A stretch of 64,000 nucleotides of DNA, taken from assembly GCA_930367215.1 (NCBI GenBank), contig OV884059.1, positions 98,878,993 through 98,942,992 of the forward strand. Reading direction: 5' to 3'. Position 1 is the first letter of the stretch; every line of letters begins with the position of its first letter. The notes under the pieces are model-generated. The model saw only the letters and a program-made list of their open reading frames with translations. It ran no database searches and was not told the origin of the DNA. This DNA comes from Pollenia angustigena. Its lineage: Eukaryota; Arthropoda; Insecta; Diptera; Polleniidae. A program made the translations under genes and the position numbers. This document shows positions 33,015 through 44,180 of this stretch, piece by piece.

Positions 33015-35473
33015 ATCTACGAATCGCAACATGGAATGCTAATGGAGCGTCCAATCACACAAGAGAGATAGAAATTTTTCTTATAACAAATCATTTAGAT
33101 ATTTTACTCATATCTGAAACACACTTTACATCTAAAACTTACTTTAGCGTTAAAGGTTACGATCTGTTTCAAGCCAATCACCCGAATAATAAAGCCCACG
33201 CTGGATCAGCTGTTTTAATTAAATCTAATCTGAAATACGAATCGCTAAGCCCCATAATAAAACCATATATACAAGCTTGTGGAGTAAAAATACAGTGCAA
33301 CAACTACGAAGTTTCAATTTATGCCATCTATTGTCCACCTCGACACAGTTTAAGTGCACAAAATTATGAAACTTTTTTCAAAACTCTTGGTGGTAAATTT
33401 ATTGTCGGCGGAGACTTTAATGCTAAGCATCCATGGTGGGGTTCTAGACTATCTAATCCTAAAGGAAAAGAACTCTTTAAGTGCATTACAAAACTAGGGC
33501 TCAAAACATTGTCCACAGGAAGTCCGACGTATTGGCCTACTGACCCAAATAAAATTCCAGATTTATTAGATTTTTTTGTTTACTCAGGCATACCGGATGT
33601 TGTTCTTGATGTTACAGATTCTTATGACCTTAATTCTGACCATTCTCCTATAATTTTAAGCTACAGCACTCTTACAGCAACTATTGAAAAAAAATTTAAA
33701 ATTATCACTCCTAAAACTGATATTAACGCATTTCAGCATTGGATGGATCAAAATTTAGATCTTAACGTATCTTTAAAGACCGGGGACGAAATTGATAAAG
33801 CTGTAGATCACCTCTGTAGTGTTATTAAAATCTCTGCTTATTTATCTACACCTACAATACAACCACAAAGAGGCCAGAAAGTGTTTATATCTACGGAAAT
33901 AAGACAACTTTTACAAGAACGAAGGAGGCTTCGAAGAATTTGGCAGCAAAGTAGAAATCCTATGGATAAAACTAATTTCAATCGAGCATCAAACCATCTA
34001 AAAAAGAGGATAGCAGAATTGAGAAATAATGAAGTGTCTATGTTTTTGAAAAATTTGGGCACCTCAAAAGATACTGACTATAGTCTTTATAAAGCAACAA
34101 AATATTTAAAACATCCAGTAAAAAGAAATGTCCCAATTAAGAAATTAGATGGCACCTGGTGTAAAAACAGCAAGAGCAAAGCTGAAGCCTTCTCAGAATA
34201 TTTAAATCAAATTTATCAACCTTTTTCGACAACACATACCGTTCACGAAAATAAAGTATTAGCATTTTTAGAATCTCCATACCAAATGGATCTTCCAATA
34301 AAACATATCTCTCCGAGAGAAGTACAAAATGTAATTTCTAAACTTAATAATAAAAAGTCTCCAGGACATGATAAAATGGACTCGATAGTTGCAAAATCAC
34401 TTTCAAAGAAAGGCATTCTATTTTTAACACTAATATATAACTCTATTATGAGACTATCTTATTTTCCCTCCATTTGGAAAAGAGCGGAAATTATAATGAT
34501 CCAAAAACCGAATAAACCAGAGAACCAGATTTCATCCTACAGACCAATAAGTCTATTAACTACATTTTCGAAGATATTCGAGAAGCTGTTTGTAACAAGG
34601 CTATTACCTGTTTTAGAAAAAGAAAGCATTATACCTGATCACCAGTTTGGTTTTCGTCAACAACATGGAACTCCAGAACAGTGTCACAGAGTAGTAAAAG
34701 TAATATCGGACTCACTAGAGAACAAAATGTATTGCTCTGCAGTATTTCTGGACATAAAGCAGGCATTTGATAGAGTGTGGCACGAAGGACTGCTATTTAA
34801 ACTAAAAAAAATTCTACCTGCCCCTTATTTTTCATTGCTTAATTCATATATACGCAATCGAACTTTTTATGTGAAAGTTGACGACGAGGTATCAAGCATA
34901 TATCAAATATCTAGCGGAGTCCCACAAGGCAGCGTTTTAGGCCCAATATTATACACTATATATACTTCTGATATACCAACATCCGATAATGTCGAAGTTG
35001 CGACTTATGCGGACGACACCGCCATAATCTCTACCAACAAGTGCCACATTGAAGCTTCTTCTGTAATGCAAAGAGAGATAAACATGCTACAGCAATGGTT
35101 AAACAAATGGAAAATCACTATAAACGTAGAAAAATGTAATCATGTTACATTTACCTTAAGGAAAGAAGAGTGCCCTCCCATATTTATAAATAATTTGCAA
35201 TTACCGAAGTCTAACTGCGTAAAGTATTTGGGAATGTATATAGACAAACGTCTCACATGGAAAGACCACATCAAAAATAAAAGAAAGTACCTTAATATAA
35301 AAACCAAAAAAATGAACTGGTTACTTGGAAGTAAGTCCCAACTTAGCTTAGAGAACAAAATAAAATTATATAAAGTTATTTTAAACCCCATATGGACATA
35401 TGGCATTGAGTTGTGGGGAACGGCCATAATTCAAATATTGAGATTTTACAACGCTATCAGTCTAAAACATTAA
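33005..35473 (+). CDS. Jockey-type ORF2: AP endonuclease and reverse transcriptase (frame-broken near its end)
   Basis: This 822-residue frame encodes the machinery that nicks target DNA and copies the element RNA onto it. Residues 1-220 are the APE-type endonuclease: WNANG (N11), SETH (E38), GGDFNAKH (D137, N139) and SDHSP (D212, H213) are all present. Reverse transcriptase spans about 445-720, with YRPISLL (512-518), HQFGFRQ, FLDIKQAFD (D583), SGVPQGSVLGP and YADD (668-671). No RNase H domain is seen. The frame breaks at about 35421-35432, after WTYGIELWGTA; the true family C-terminus continues in another frame from 35413. Initiation at 33005 overlaps the ORF1 stop. Confidence 0.93.
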   Translation: MQINLRIATWNANGASNHTREIEIFLITNHLDILLISETHFTSKTYFSVKGYDLFQANHPNNKAHAGSAVLIKSNLKYESLSPIIKPYIQACGVKIQCNNYEVSIYAIYCPPRHSLSAQNYETFFKTLGGKFIVGGDFNAKHPWWGSRLSNPKGKELFKCITKLGLKTLSTGSPTYWPTDPNKIPDLLDFFVYSGIPDVVLDVTDSYDLNSDHSPIILSYSTLTATIEKKFKIITPKTDINAFQHWMDQNLDLNVSLKTGDEIDKAVDHLCSVIKISAYLSTPTIQPQRGQKVFISTEIRQLLQERRRLRRIWQQSRNPMDKTNFNRASNHLKKRIAELRNNEVSMFLKNLGTSKDTDYSLYKATKYLKHPVKRNVPIKKLDGTWCKNSKSKAEAFSEYLNQIYQPFSTTHTVHENKVLAFLESPYQMDLPIKHISPREVQNVISKLNNKKSPGHDKMDSIVAKSLSKKGILFLTLIYNSIMRLSYFPSIWKRAEIIMIQKPNKPENQISSYRPISLLTTFSKIFEKLFVTRLLPVLEKESIIPDHQFGFRQQHGTPEQCHRVVKVISDSLENKMYCSAVFLDIKQAFDRVWHEGLLFKLKKILPAPYFSLLNSYIRNRTFYVKVDDEVSSIYQISSGVPQGSVLGPILYTIYTSDIPTSDNVEVATYADDTAIISTNKCHIEASSVMQREINMLQQWLNKWKITINVEKCNHVTFTLRKEECPPIFINNLQLPKSNCVKYLGMYIDKRLTWKDHIKNKRKYLNIKTKKMNWLLGSKSQLSLENKIKLYKVILNPIWTYGIELWGTAIIQILRFYNAISLKH

Positions 35474-35694
35474 GGAATATTTCCGGCGCCCCATGGTTTA
35501 TGACCAATATTCAAATTCATAGGGACCTTAGAGTACCATTTATTTTAAGTGAAATAAACAGATTTAGTTCTAGGTATGTAAATAGACTAAGCAACCACCA
35601 AAACCCATTGGCGATTTCTTTATTAGATGAAACAAATGAAATTAGAAGACTGAATAGGTTTCATGTATTAGATCTCCAGTATAGAAAATAAAAC
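35413..35694 (+). pseudogene. Displaced C-terminal end of ORF2
   Basis: This frame reads SNIEILQRYQSKTLRNISGA then PWFMTNIQIHRDL, the usual C-terminal segment after the WTYGxxLWGTA motif in jockey ORF2 proteins, and ends at a natural-looking stop. One base appears to be missing near 35421-35432 in the genomic copy, separating it from the main frame. It could also be a sequencing error. Confidence 0.85.
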
Positions 35695-35839
35695 AACACT
35701 TAACTTGTTATATATTTTGAACAAACGTATGTTTATATAGTTTATTAAACTTATTGTAGTTTAATAACACATGTGATATTTTTTTTCATTTATCAAATTT
35801 GCTAAATATTGTAAAATAGATTGTAAATAAAAGTATACA

Positions 35840-35870
<31 letters not shown>
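35695..35870 (+). terminator. 3' UTR, polyadenylation signals and poly(A) tail of the retrotransposon
   Basis: AATAAA occurs at 35826-35831 and again at 35839-35844, directly before an uninterrupted A-run to 35870. The long pure tail is a sign of recent insertion. Confidence 0.85.
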
Positions 35871-35873
<3 letters not shown>

Positions 35874-36055
35874 TATATAAGATTTTAATTAGTTAGAAAC
35901 AAACAAACAAACAGAAAAAAGATATTTTGATATGTAAAAAATTTGAACCTTTTCATTACATTATTCGTAAGTATTCTGCTATGATAGCAGCATTTATCAC
36001 ATTTGAACTTAATAAAAGTGATTAAATTGGCAACCCTGAAAACAAGTTATGCTTT

Positions 36056-37541
36056 AAACACATTCGAGACAGCAAGCTACCGACTTCAATATGTCAAAAA
36101 TAGAATACATGTGTGTATATGGCAATGATTATTTTCACGACGACACGGCTACATGGCTGCAGGTTGTTGTCTGTGCTTATTTTGTCGTTGTAGTCAAATT
36201 AAACTAATTTCTATTTTTGTCCAAACAGAAAAAGTGTTGCTAATAAAAAAAAAAAATATTTAAAGAATGAGTGCTTAAAAAAAATTTTTTTTTTTTTTTT
36301 TTTTTTTTGTTTAACAGAAAAGAATCGGATTGAAACAAGAATATTAACTCGGCTCAACACCAAATTGATATTTTTATAGTTTGTTAGTATTCTTGAAAGA
36401 AGTTCTATAGGAACATGTTTTTCGCGCCAACGCTCCTAGTAAAGGAGTTATAGGTCGTAAAAGTTGCAAAATACTTTATCCATATCTATTTAGGTAATGC
36501 TTCAAAATGTGTTTTACATGGCGTTTAAAGCATACCGATTAACCAATTAAGAGGTAATATTATATATTCATACTCCGTGGCTGACATTTTTTTGGAACCT
36601 GTTTTTACCTAAAAAGTTATTGCTAAAGGGTACGTTTGTAAATGCAGTTGTTGGGTATCCCTTGCGCAGTTTAATGTTCGTAAAAGCATCACTTGTAAGA
36701 AACTTGGCATCACTCTCATACATCAAAAGATTTTATGCAGTAGTGCCGCAGCTCTGCAGCAAATTTTGGCAATAATTGCTTCAGTTAATTTTCTGAAGCA
36801 ATAACTTTTGACAAAAAATAAATCGTTTAATTTTTTTTTTTTTTTTTTTTTTTGTGGGGCTTTTTCTTGTCATTTATAAGAAAACTGTCACTTTTTGGTT
36901 TAATATTTTCAATAAAATTGTATCGTTATTGTAAAAAAGAATTTTTTATAGCACAGCTGCTGTTCAAAGTATTAGGATTACAACTGCAACTGGTAATTAC
37001 GCATCAGCAACAGCATTTTGCATCACTGCAGCAGTGATGCATATTTCTTATTCATTTACGTACGTACCTTAAGTGTCCTGAAACTTTTACGACCTATACC
37101 ACGTGCGTTGACAGAAATTTTTTTTTAATTTTTGTATTTCAAAAGCAGTTTTTATGTATTTTTTATTTAATCTACCGTTAAAATTATATTGTTTATTAGT
37201 TTTGAAAACAACAAAATTTAAATATTTTAAATGTTTTTTAATAAATTCATTTGTTTTTAAGTTATAAAATGTATTATAAGTAAGTATTTATTTGTTTATA
37301 ATCTTAAATAAAGTTTGTATAAAAAACTGCAATTATGCATGTTTTTCCATTTGATGAAAGTAATAAAGTGATAGTGGCACCACTGAAATATAAATACATA
37401 GTAAACAAAAATAGCTGTTTATATTTTTTCAATTGTAGCTGTCGTCTTCAACATGATTCAGTAGCTGACTACACGACTATAATTGCACCTAGCAGCATTT
37501 GTAGTCGTGTGTTCGTGTAGCTTGCTGGTGTGAATGTGTTT
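36056..37541. mobile_element. Inverted-repeat DNA element, AAACACATTCG ends
   Basis: Left AAACACATTCGAGACAGCAA and right (reversed) AAACACATTCACACCAGCAA are followed by GCTAC on both sides. The interior contains a second inverted-repeat unit (36451-37096), poly(T) runs and CAGCAGTGATGC words. No transposase. Target duplication is unclear. Confidence 0.65.
36451..37096. mobile_element. Nested inverted-repeat element, TAGGTCGTAAAAGTT ends
   Basis: TAGGTCGTAAAAGTT at the left and AACTTTTACGACCTA at the right are perfect inverses, with TA on each side. The element lies inside the one at 36056. The interior is poly(T)-rich and non-coding. Confidence 0.6.
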
Positions 37542-38389
37542 AATGCATTAAAATACCAAATTTTAAAATCCAGAATCGCTAACTAAAACTTCGTTGCATA
37601 GCCTGCCCACTAACGGACGCAGATGGAAGCTTCAATTTTCGAAGCCGGTATTTTTTTATACCATAGAGGAGAGAACACTTGAGGCGGGCGGGTAGGCTAG
37701 CTAGTAGTGAGCCAGAGACTCTGGTTTCTTTCCTGCAGACAAGCGTCAAGCTTTGCGGGGATTAGCATAGGGAATTACAAAATGTAAACAAGCTCAGTTA
37801 GCAATTTGGAATTTTAAAATTCGGAGTTTTTGAACGGAGGATTTTATTGAATAAAAATATATCAGTTACTTACAATAAAATTTGTTTTACTAGAATTTGT
37901 CAAAATAAAAAACAAAGAAAAGTTGTCGAAAAAATGTTTCTTAACTATGGTAATAGTGAATTTTTGCTCAAAAATAACGAAAATCATCAAAAAAAAGGTT
38001 AATATTTCTTATGCAAAATCACCCGAAATTTGTATGGACAATTGTTGGGCAAATTTTAACACATTGATTTGGGCGATTTCGCTTAGTGTAATTTTGCTGA
38101 CAGCCTTTAGAAACGACCTTGATTTTCTAACAAAAGTCGCAATTACTTATTAAAATATGTATCTAATGGAAGTCCAAAACAATAGAGAACAAATAATTTT
38201 TTTGTTTTACATTTTGTCCCTTTTTTTATCAATGTTCATCATCATGTGTATGCACATGCAACATCGTCATCATCATTGTCATTTAAATATACAACTCGGA
38301 ACTGAAATAATTAATTTTTTGCTAATAGTTCCCCGTTGTAAAAGCTTACAAGCGAGTACGAGCCAGTGTTATTATACAGTTATTTTTTG
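37542..38389. other. Non-coding DNA with one relic of the 82-bp GC-rich repeat
   Basis: At 37577-37625 TCGCTAACTAAAACTTCGTTGCATAGCC and the following GGACGCA, plus ATACCATAGAGGAGA on the other strand at about 37658, resemble a single diverged unit of the tandem repeat at 61728. No gene is recognised; frames at 37923-38390 have no domain. Confidence 0.45.
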
Positions 38390-39308
38390 AATTCCTACAC
38401 CCAGAAAAAAATCTTTTTCAATTTGGTCAACTGCAATAAAACTATTTTAAACGAAATTAAATGCAGATATATTTTTGTCCCTGCAACCAGTGTTACCGTC
38501 GGATATTTTAAAAAAGTACCAAAAAAAGGGGATATCTACAAAAAAAGTGGCACCAAAAAGAGGATTTAAAAAAAATGGGCACATCTTTTAAAACTAAAAT
38601 AAGTACACCACATTATGTATTTTTGACGGTTTTTCTATTTATTATAATTTTAAGTGGTATAAAAACATAACAAAAAACATTGTATATTAATTATATACAC
38701 TAAAAACAATTGATCGTTTTACAATAGACGTATGTATTAAAACGAAAATCGCTTAATTGCGCAAGATGTGCAATAAAGCGAAACACCCATGTGTAGATAG
38801 AAAATAAAACTCATTTCTTTATTTAATAAGTTAAAAAAATGGTTTAGGTTTTTTAATACAAAATAAAAATCAGGAACGATTATCGTCCAATCTTTCTTGC
38901 CGCAAAATAATTTTTTTACGTTTGTGGAGCAGAAACACATTACGTAGACGGAAACAATTAACCGAAACAATTGCTCTTGTTTTTCGCAATGCGGTCTTAT
39001 TTTGCGAAATAATTAAGCGGGTGACGCAATTAAAAGGAACTCAATTAAACGGGTATTTTTACAAAGACAGTTAAACTGACTGATTTAGTTACATGATTTT
39101 AAGTGCAATAAAACGGGAAACTCAATTAAGCGGGACTCAATTAACCGAAAATAACTATCTGATAAATGTGACGTGATGGGAGAAAACTGCGCTCATACGG
39201 CTATAGCATGCCAAAAAATATAAGAATCAGTTGGAATGGATAAATAAACGTTTTCAATGTCGTCTTGTGTTATTTATTAATGGCCAGTTCATACAAATTT
39301 TTTTACAA

Positions 39309-39889
39309 TTAATTGTTCTTAAAACGACTTCTATACTTTCGTAAAGTGTCTTCACTTGAAACCCAATCTTCAAGGCTAGTATCTAACAAATTTAAAGATA
39401 AAAGCATGGATTCGCAAGTATTTTCTTTTAACTTATTTGTTACTTTATTTTTGACTAAAGCTAACTTAGTTAAAACACGCTCAGCAGAAGCACTATTGTG
39501 TGACAATTCAAAAATTTGAGAGATCATTTTGTACAAGTTTAAATATATATACAGGTATACTCATCAAATCTATTTTCCAATGTTCCAATTTCACGCCAAA
39601 AATCTTCAGCATTCGAAATTTTAAATAAGTGTTCATAATTCGCGTTATTTACTTTACTCTCTAGAAGTTTAAATTCAAGTATAAATGCATCTGGGTCAGT
39701 TATATCTTTATACTCTGAAACTAATTCGAAATAGTTTATATGTTCATTAGACACTATAAATAATGGGTCTAAATACTTCAATATATTGAGCTTTTTGTTT
39801 TTTATATCAATTCTTGTAATCAATTCTTTACACAATTTTTGATTTTTAATGTCAATTACACAAATTTTAGAAAAGTTTTCGGTACACAA
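39309..39889 (-). pseudogene. hAT transposase C-terminal region, one frame shift
   Basis: The upstream frame (39889-39539) ends in an FWREIGTLENRFDEY segment. The next (39536-39309) reads ISQIFELSHNSASAERVLTK then LALVKNKVTNKL, the classic hAT dimerisation signature (L-x-H-x-x-A-x-x-E-R-x-F/L, basic K-N-K-x-x-N-x-L). The two frames join through a one-base shift near 39545-39555. The catalytic D and D/E residues and BED finger lie in the missing N-terminal part. The gene is inactive. Confidence 0.8.
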
Positions 39890-39923
39890 CAGTTCGGTTT
39901 TTGCTTCACGAGCAATATATAAA

Positions 39924-40188
39924 TGAGCCGTTTATTTTGAAAGTGGCATAAGTCATTTCGGTTTATAAGTCGAGATATTTAAGGGTTTGCGTTTTAACAC
40001 GTTTAAAAATATGGATGCTAACTTTCGAGAAGATTCACTTGTATTTGATACATGATGATAATGATATTTTTCTCAGTATTATTATTATTATTATTATTTA
40101 TTATTATTATTATTTATTATTATTATTTATTATTAACTCGATTTTTTTTGAAAAAGTGACTAATGCCACTTTCAAAATAAACGGCTCA
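39924..40188. mobile_element. Short inverted-repeat element inside the hAT
   Basis: TGAGCCGTTTATTTTGAAAG and its inverse at the right end form an arm of about 32 bp (one mismatch, GGCATAAG against GGCATTAG). The interior ends in an ATT-rich microsatellite (40077-40134). Flanks show no clear duplication. Its insertion helps explain why the transposase upstream frame is lost. Confidence 0.75.
40077..40134. repeat. ATT/TTA microsatellite
   Basis: Imperfect runs of ATT with occasional extra T; the source of the isoleucine/tyrosine-rich frame at 40015-40227, which is not a gene. Confidence 0.9.
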
Positions 40189-41032
40189 TATGCGAGATAT
40201 CTTTACCCCCTTATTCATAATAAATAACACAGGTAAATATAAAGTTTATTCAACCGATTTTCTGCTAACCACGCATGATATTAATATATTAACACAGTTT
40301 TACTTATATTAAAGCTGGGAGTTATAATAAAACAGAAAGAAAAAAAGTATCTTTTCCTAACGGAAAAAGTATCAAAAAAGTGGCAAGAATCACAAAAAGT
40401 ACCACATTTGGGTGCATTTTGTAAAAGTGGCCAAATAGTATCCAAGCAGTCGAAAAAGTGGCAAAATGCCACTTTAGTGGCACCAATGGTAACGCTGCCT
40501 GCAACCATATTGTGGTTAAATAAACCCTCCATCAAGAAGCCACAATCATATTATGGTTGCCTGCGGACATGTTATTGTTAATTATAGCAAAAATATCTTT
40601 AACACTCATAATATCATGGTTATTTTCCACTAAATCATGTTGCCCTTGGCAAAGAGGGAAATACTATTGATAATTTAAAACTAAACAATTGTAAGGGGTA
40701 AACAAATTGTTGTCATATTTAACCACAACATAATTAGAGGCAACCATAATATGGTTGTGGATTCTTGATGGAGGGCTAATTTAACCACAATATGGTTGCT
40801 GGGGACAAAAATATATTACAATTCAGGTTAATATGTTAAATATTTGTCGTTTAAAATATTGAAAAATACTTTTTCTGAGGGTGTAGGAATTAAAAATAAA
40901 ATTCTTCTTGCGAAGACAATAGAATGAAATAATTTGTTTTTTAATTTTGTTTTTTCTTTTTACCCACTTACAACTTCAATTCGAGTCGGAAAGAACCCAA
41001 CCAATTGTAGGGGGATGTAAGAAAAGATAAAC

Positions 41033-41445
41033 TCACTGTTTATTGTTGGTATTTTGTTTAAGCTTTGATATTGTTACAAGTAATACTTTGAGTGTTTAAA
41101 ATTCTTATTCGCTTTAGGGTTTTATTTGTATAATATTTTTAGCTTTTCTAAAATCTTTGGAAAAGGTTTCCTGATGATCTGGCCTAAGCAACCAGTGAAA
41201 TGCGCATAGAAGCTAGCTTTCCCTCAACAATAAATTTCAGTGTATTTATCAAATATGAAAAATTGGGAATTTGGCACGTCATGCAGAGGTCTTAATACAC
41301 ATCCTTTTGATTGCCATAATATGGTTGCCGAAAGCAATAATATGGTTAAATTAACAATAATATGTTTCAAAATTATCGTTAAAAGTAGTTTTGTTGGAGG
41401 TGACCATTTTGAAAAATGTGTTTTCTCTGCGTGTACTCATGTAAC
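41033..41445. mobile_element. Foldback family, partial copy (core plus right arm)
   Basis: The core blocks TTTTCTAAAATCTTTGG, CTGGCCTAAGCAACCAGTGA and CAACAATAAATTTCAGTGT are followed by the outer arm (AATATGGTT words, TAGTTTTGTTGGAGGTGACC, TTTTCTCTGCGTGTAC). The left outer arm is absent. Confidence 0.7.
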
Positions 41446-42461
41446 TGCGTTCGGAGGTTTCTCCATTGTGTATTCTATTTTTATATTTTAATCAATTTGA
41501 AAAATTGTATCAACACTAACGCCAACAATTTACTTACACGGTGACAAATGCATTTAGCTAATTTAGACATAGAGAGAAAGAGAGATAAAAATAAAGAAAA
41601 ATATAGGCGATGAAGGCAATTCGATACAAAAAAAAATACAAATCAAAAGAAAAAAGAGTGTTCGGTTGGTGGTTTTATATTTTTTTAGTTGAGCCGAAAA
41701 TACTTTTGAATAACCGCAACAACTTTTATATAGAGTACAGTGGGTATTAGTAATAAATAATAAAACCCTGTAGGTAATTTTAAATATATTTCATCACAGT
41801 TTTCTGAAATTGACTATTTAATGTATAGTATACATAATCGGATAGAATTAAAAAGTATTCTGCAATAATTTTAAAAAAATTTTAAAACATAAATTCGAAC
41901 TTTCGAAAATACCAAAAAAAATTTTAAATTTTATTTTAAATTTTAATTAGGCTAAAGTTCATCTTTTCACTTTTGTACTAACTCTATGAAATTTTTCGTA
42001 CTTGCAGCTCAATTTGCCAGAGAACTTGCTTGTTGTGATATTTTTGTCACTTACAGCAAGTATATGACATATGAAGAAACAGTGTTACCGAGGATGTCTT
42101 TTTTGTCACAGTAAAATAAAATTACTTAGTAAAATATTATGCTTGATACATCTTGATGATGATGTAGCAAAAATTATACAAATAAGAAATTATACAATTT
42201 ATTCGTATGTGATTCACATGAAGATATTTTTTTACTCGGAAAGTAAAGCTATTTTTATACGATGTTTACGCTTCGAGAACAGTTTGAAAATGAACTTACA
42301 ACTGAATGTGTAAGCTTGGAAGCTACTTCCAAGACTTTTGGCTATAGATCTAATTCTATTTTATGCGCCGCGCCGGTTACGGCCGTAAAAAAAATTAATA
42401 ATATAAAATGAACTAAGTTTTGTGTTTCAAATATTCAATTTGAAAACACAAACAAAACAAG
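41446..42461. other. Non-coding DNA with an orphan hAT-like tip
   Basis: At 42080 CAGTGTTACCGAGG resembles the left tip of the element at 38488, without a matching right end nearby. At 42363-42385 there is an unusually GC-rich patch (GCGCCGCGCCGGTTACGGCC). No gene is recognised. Confidence 0.4.
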
Positions 42462-43168
42462 TTAGAAAGTATAGTCGGTCAAGCCCGACCATATGATACC
42501 CTACACCACAGTATGTATTTAAAAACACATCATGCTTATGTGTCCATATAAATATGGATTTATCCATGTTTATAAACTTCATGAAAATAGGTTTGAAAGT
42601 TTGTGAGAGGCAGAAATTGCCCCTACCTCCCCTTGTGGTCCTATTTTTGAAAAACTGTATAGCTTATATGTCCATATAGATGTGGATCTATCTATGTTTT
42701 AAATTTCATTTCAATTTGAGAGGCAGAAATTGTCCCTATCTCCCCTCGTGGTCCTATTTTTTTTAAAAAATCCATACCTTTTGTGTCCATATGGATATGG
42801 TTTTATCTATGTTTCAAATTTCATTAGAATCGGTTTGATATTTTCTGAGAGGAAGAAATTTCCCCCTATCTTCCCTCGTAGTCCTACGATTCGGCCCATT
42901 TTTAATAGGCTTGGTCGTTGTGCCAATTAGAACCTATGACCTAAATTTTATCAAATTATCTCCAAAATTGCGACCTGTACTTTGCGCACAAGGTTACTTG
43001 GGCAGTCAGCCAGCCAGCCAGCCGGACGGACATCGTTAGTTCGACTCAGAAAGTGATTCTGAGTCAAGCGGTATACGTAAAGGTGGGCTACGGACCAATA
43101 TTTTAAGGCGTTACACACATCAGCACAAATACATAATACCCTCTCCACTATTGTGGTGTGGGTATAAC
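42462..43168 (+). repeat. Interspersed repeat with ACCCTACACC ends, copy 2
   Basis: It opens with GAAAGTATAGTCGGTCAAGC and ACCCTACACCACAGTA, and closes with CACTATTGTGGTGTGGGTAT. It holds three to four diverged internal repeats of TATGTGTCCATATAGATATG-like text with CGGTTTGA, then GCGACCTGTACTTTGCGCAC and CCAG/GGAC runs. It is the best-preserved copy here. Confidence 0.85.
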
Positions 43169-43239
43169 AAGCAACAATTGCAATAAAATTGGATTTTTCC
43201 TTTATAATTTTCAAAGGAAAACAAAATACGTTTTCGATA

Positions 43240-44180
43240 AGATAAGAGTGATCAATTAATCGGGTTTTTTTTATTCGAATAAACGATTAATCGATATTTG
43301 GCATTTTTTATTTATTCGAATAAACTAATATAATTTTTAAATAATTCGATTAATCGAATAATTCTAAATCCCGAAATTTTATAAATAACGGGATCTTTTC
43401 CATAATTTTAGAAAAAATTAGTACTTGAGTAAATAAAGATTCTATTTCATATAAAACTTGCAATGTAGCTGCAAATTGTTGCTTCACTTTCGTGCACTTA
43501 GATTTTAAGAGTCAATATAACTTTGGATTTTTTTTAAATTTTCACGGACATTCCATCCTCTGCTATCCTTCTGAAAATAATTTACTCTAGACAATCGATC
43601 GAAGTATCTTGTTAAAAATATTTATTCATTGGACCACTTGTAGCCCCTTTGGTTTTGTTGGAGGAGCATCTTCTTCAAGTACTATGTTTTAGTCACTGGT
43701 AAGTGATAAATTAGTAAAGATGTTGAAGAACATTTACGATAATACATTTTTGGACACCTGTTTCATTAAGCATTATTGGATTTATCCTTCATTCCTTAAA
43801 CCAAACTCATTCTAAAGAGAAAAACTCATGAGCTGTTTTGTTAAAAAATACGGGCGATTTCTAGAACATACCCGAGTAATTAAAAGAAATCTTTGAGTTA
43901 ACATACCTTCATCGATTTTTCTTTTGTGAAATAAATTATTAAATTATGTTGAAAAAATTTTACAAAAATATAAGCTAAATTACTAACTAAACATCACTTT
44001 TTATTAGTTCCAACGGACACATTAATTTGGTTTGTTTATTCGACTTAAAACTTTAAATAAATTATACATTTAACAGAAATACTATATATTATTATTCGAT
44101 TAATAGGTATAAATTCCTCGATTAATCCCTTAATCGAAATAAGCAATTTTAAATTATTCGAACAATTAATCGTCTAAAAT
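43240..44180. mobile_element. Decayed element related to the hAT at 11150
   Basis: ATTAATCG-rich stretches at 43250-43375 and 44090-44175 bracket an interior. The right stretch AAGCAATTTTAAATTATTCG is shared with 13595-13620. The interior is eroded; a minus-strand piece near 43430-43540 reads TKVKQQFAATLQVLYEIESL, which could be transposase residue but is not diagnostic. Ends and duplication cannot be fixed. Confidence 0.5.

Larger units (their letters stand above)
31636..35870 (+). mobile_element. Full-length jockey-clade non-LTR retrotransposon
   Basis: The element has a 5' leader of about 260 nt, ORF1 (31896-33014), ORF2 (33005 to about 35691 with one frame break), a 3' UTR and a pure poly(A) tail (35842-35870). 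AAAATTGTATAT occurs just before it (31624-31635) and overlapping the tail end (35867-35878). This is the expected target duplication of target-primed reverse transcription. Apart from the single break, both frames are long and uninterrupted, so the copy appears young. Confidence 0.93.
38488..40497. mobile_element. hAT element with decayed transposase, CAGTGTTACC ends
   Basis: The ends CAGTGTTACC and GGTAACGCTG are flanked by an exact 8-bp duplication CCTGCAAC (38480-38487, 40498-40505). Subterminal words AAAAGTGGCA/AAAAAGTACC repeat at both ends. Transposase coding sequence on the minus strand survives in two frames (39309-39889). A smaller inverted-repeat element (39924-40188) lies within the 5' part of the coding region. 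Confidence 0.93.
38390..40887. mobile_element. Foldback element, ATATGGTT family, copy 2, split by a hAT
   Basis: Left AATTCCTACACCCAGAAAAA and right (reversed) AATTCCTACACCCTCAGAAA continue into matching arms (ATATATTTTTGTCCC then GCAACCA). The right arm carries AACCATAATATGGTT palindromes and CATCAAGAAGCCAC as in copy 1. A 2-kb hAT (38488-40497) is inserted in the left arm. This copy lacks the CTATGCGCATTTCAC core. Confidence 0.8.

Noticed and set aside
30311..36038. A single hAT spanning TAGGGTTGCC to GGCAACCCTG around the retrotransposon
   Set aside because: The left tip does not begin with CAG and the 8-bp flanks do not match.
40015..40227. Isoleucine/tyrosine-rich frame
   Set aside because: Translation of an ATT microsatellite.
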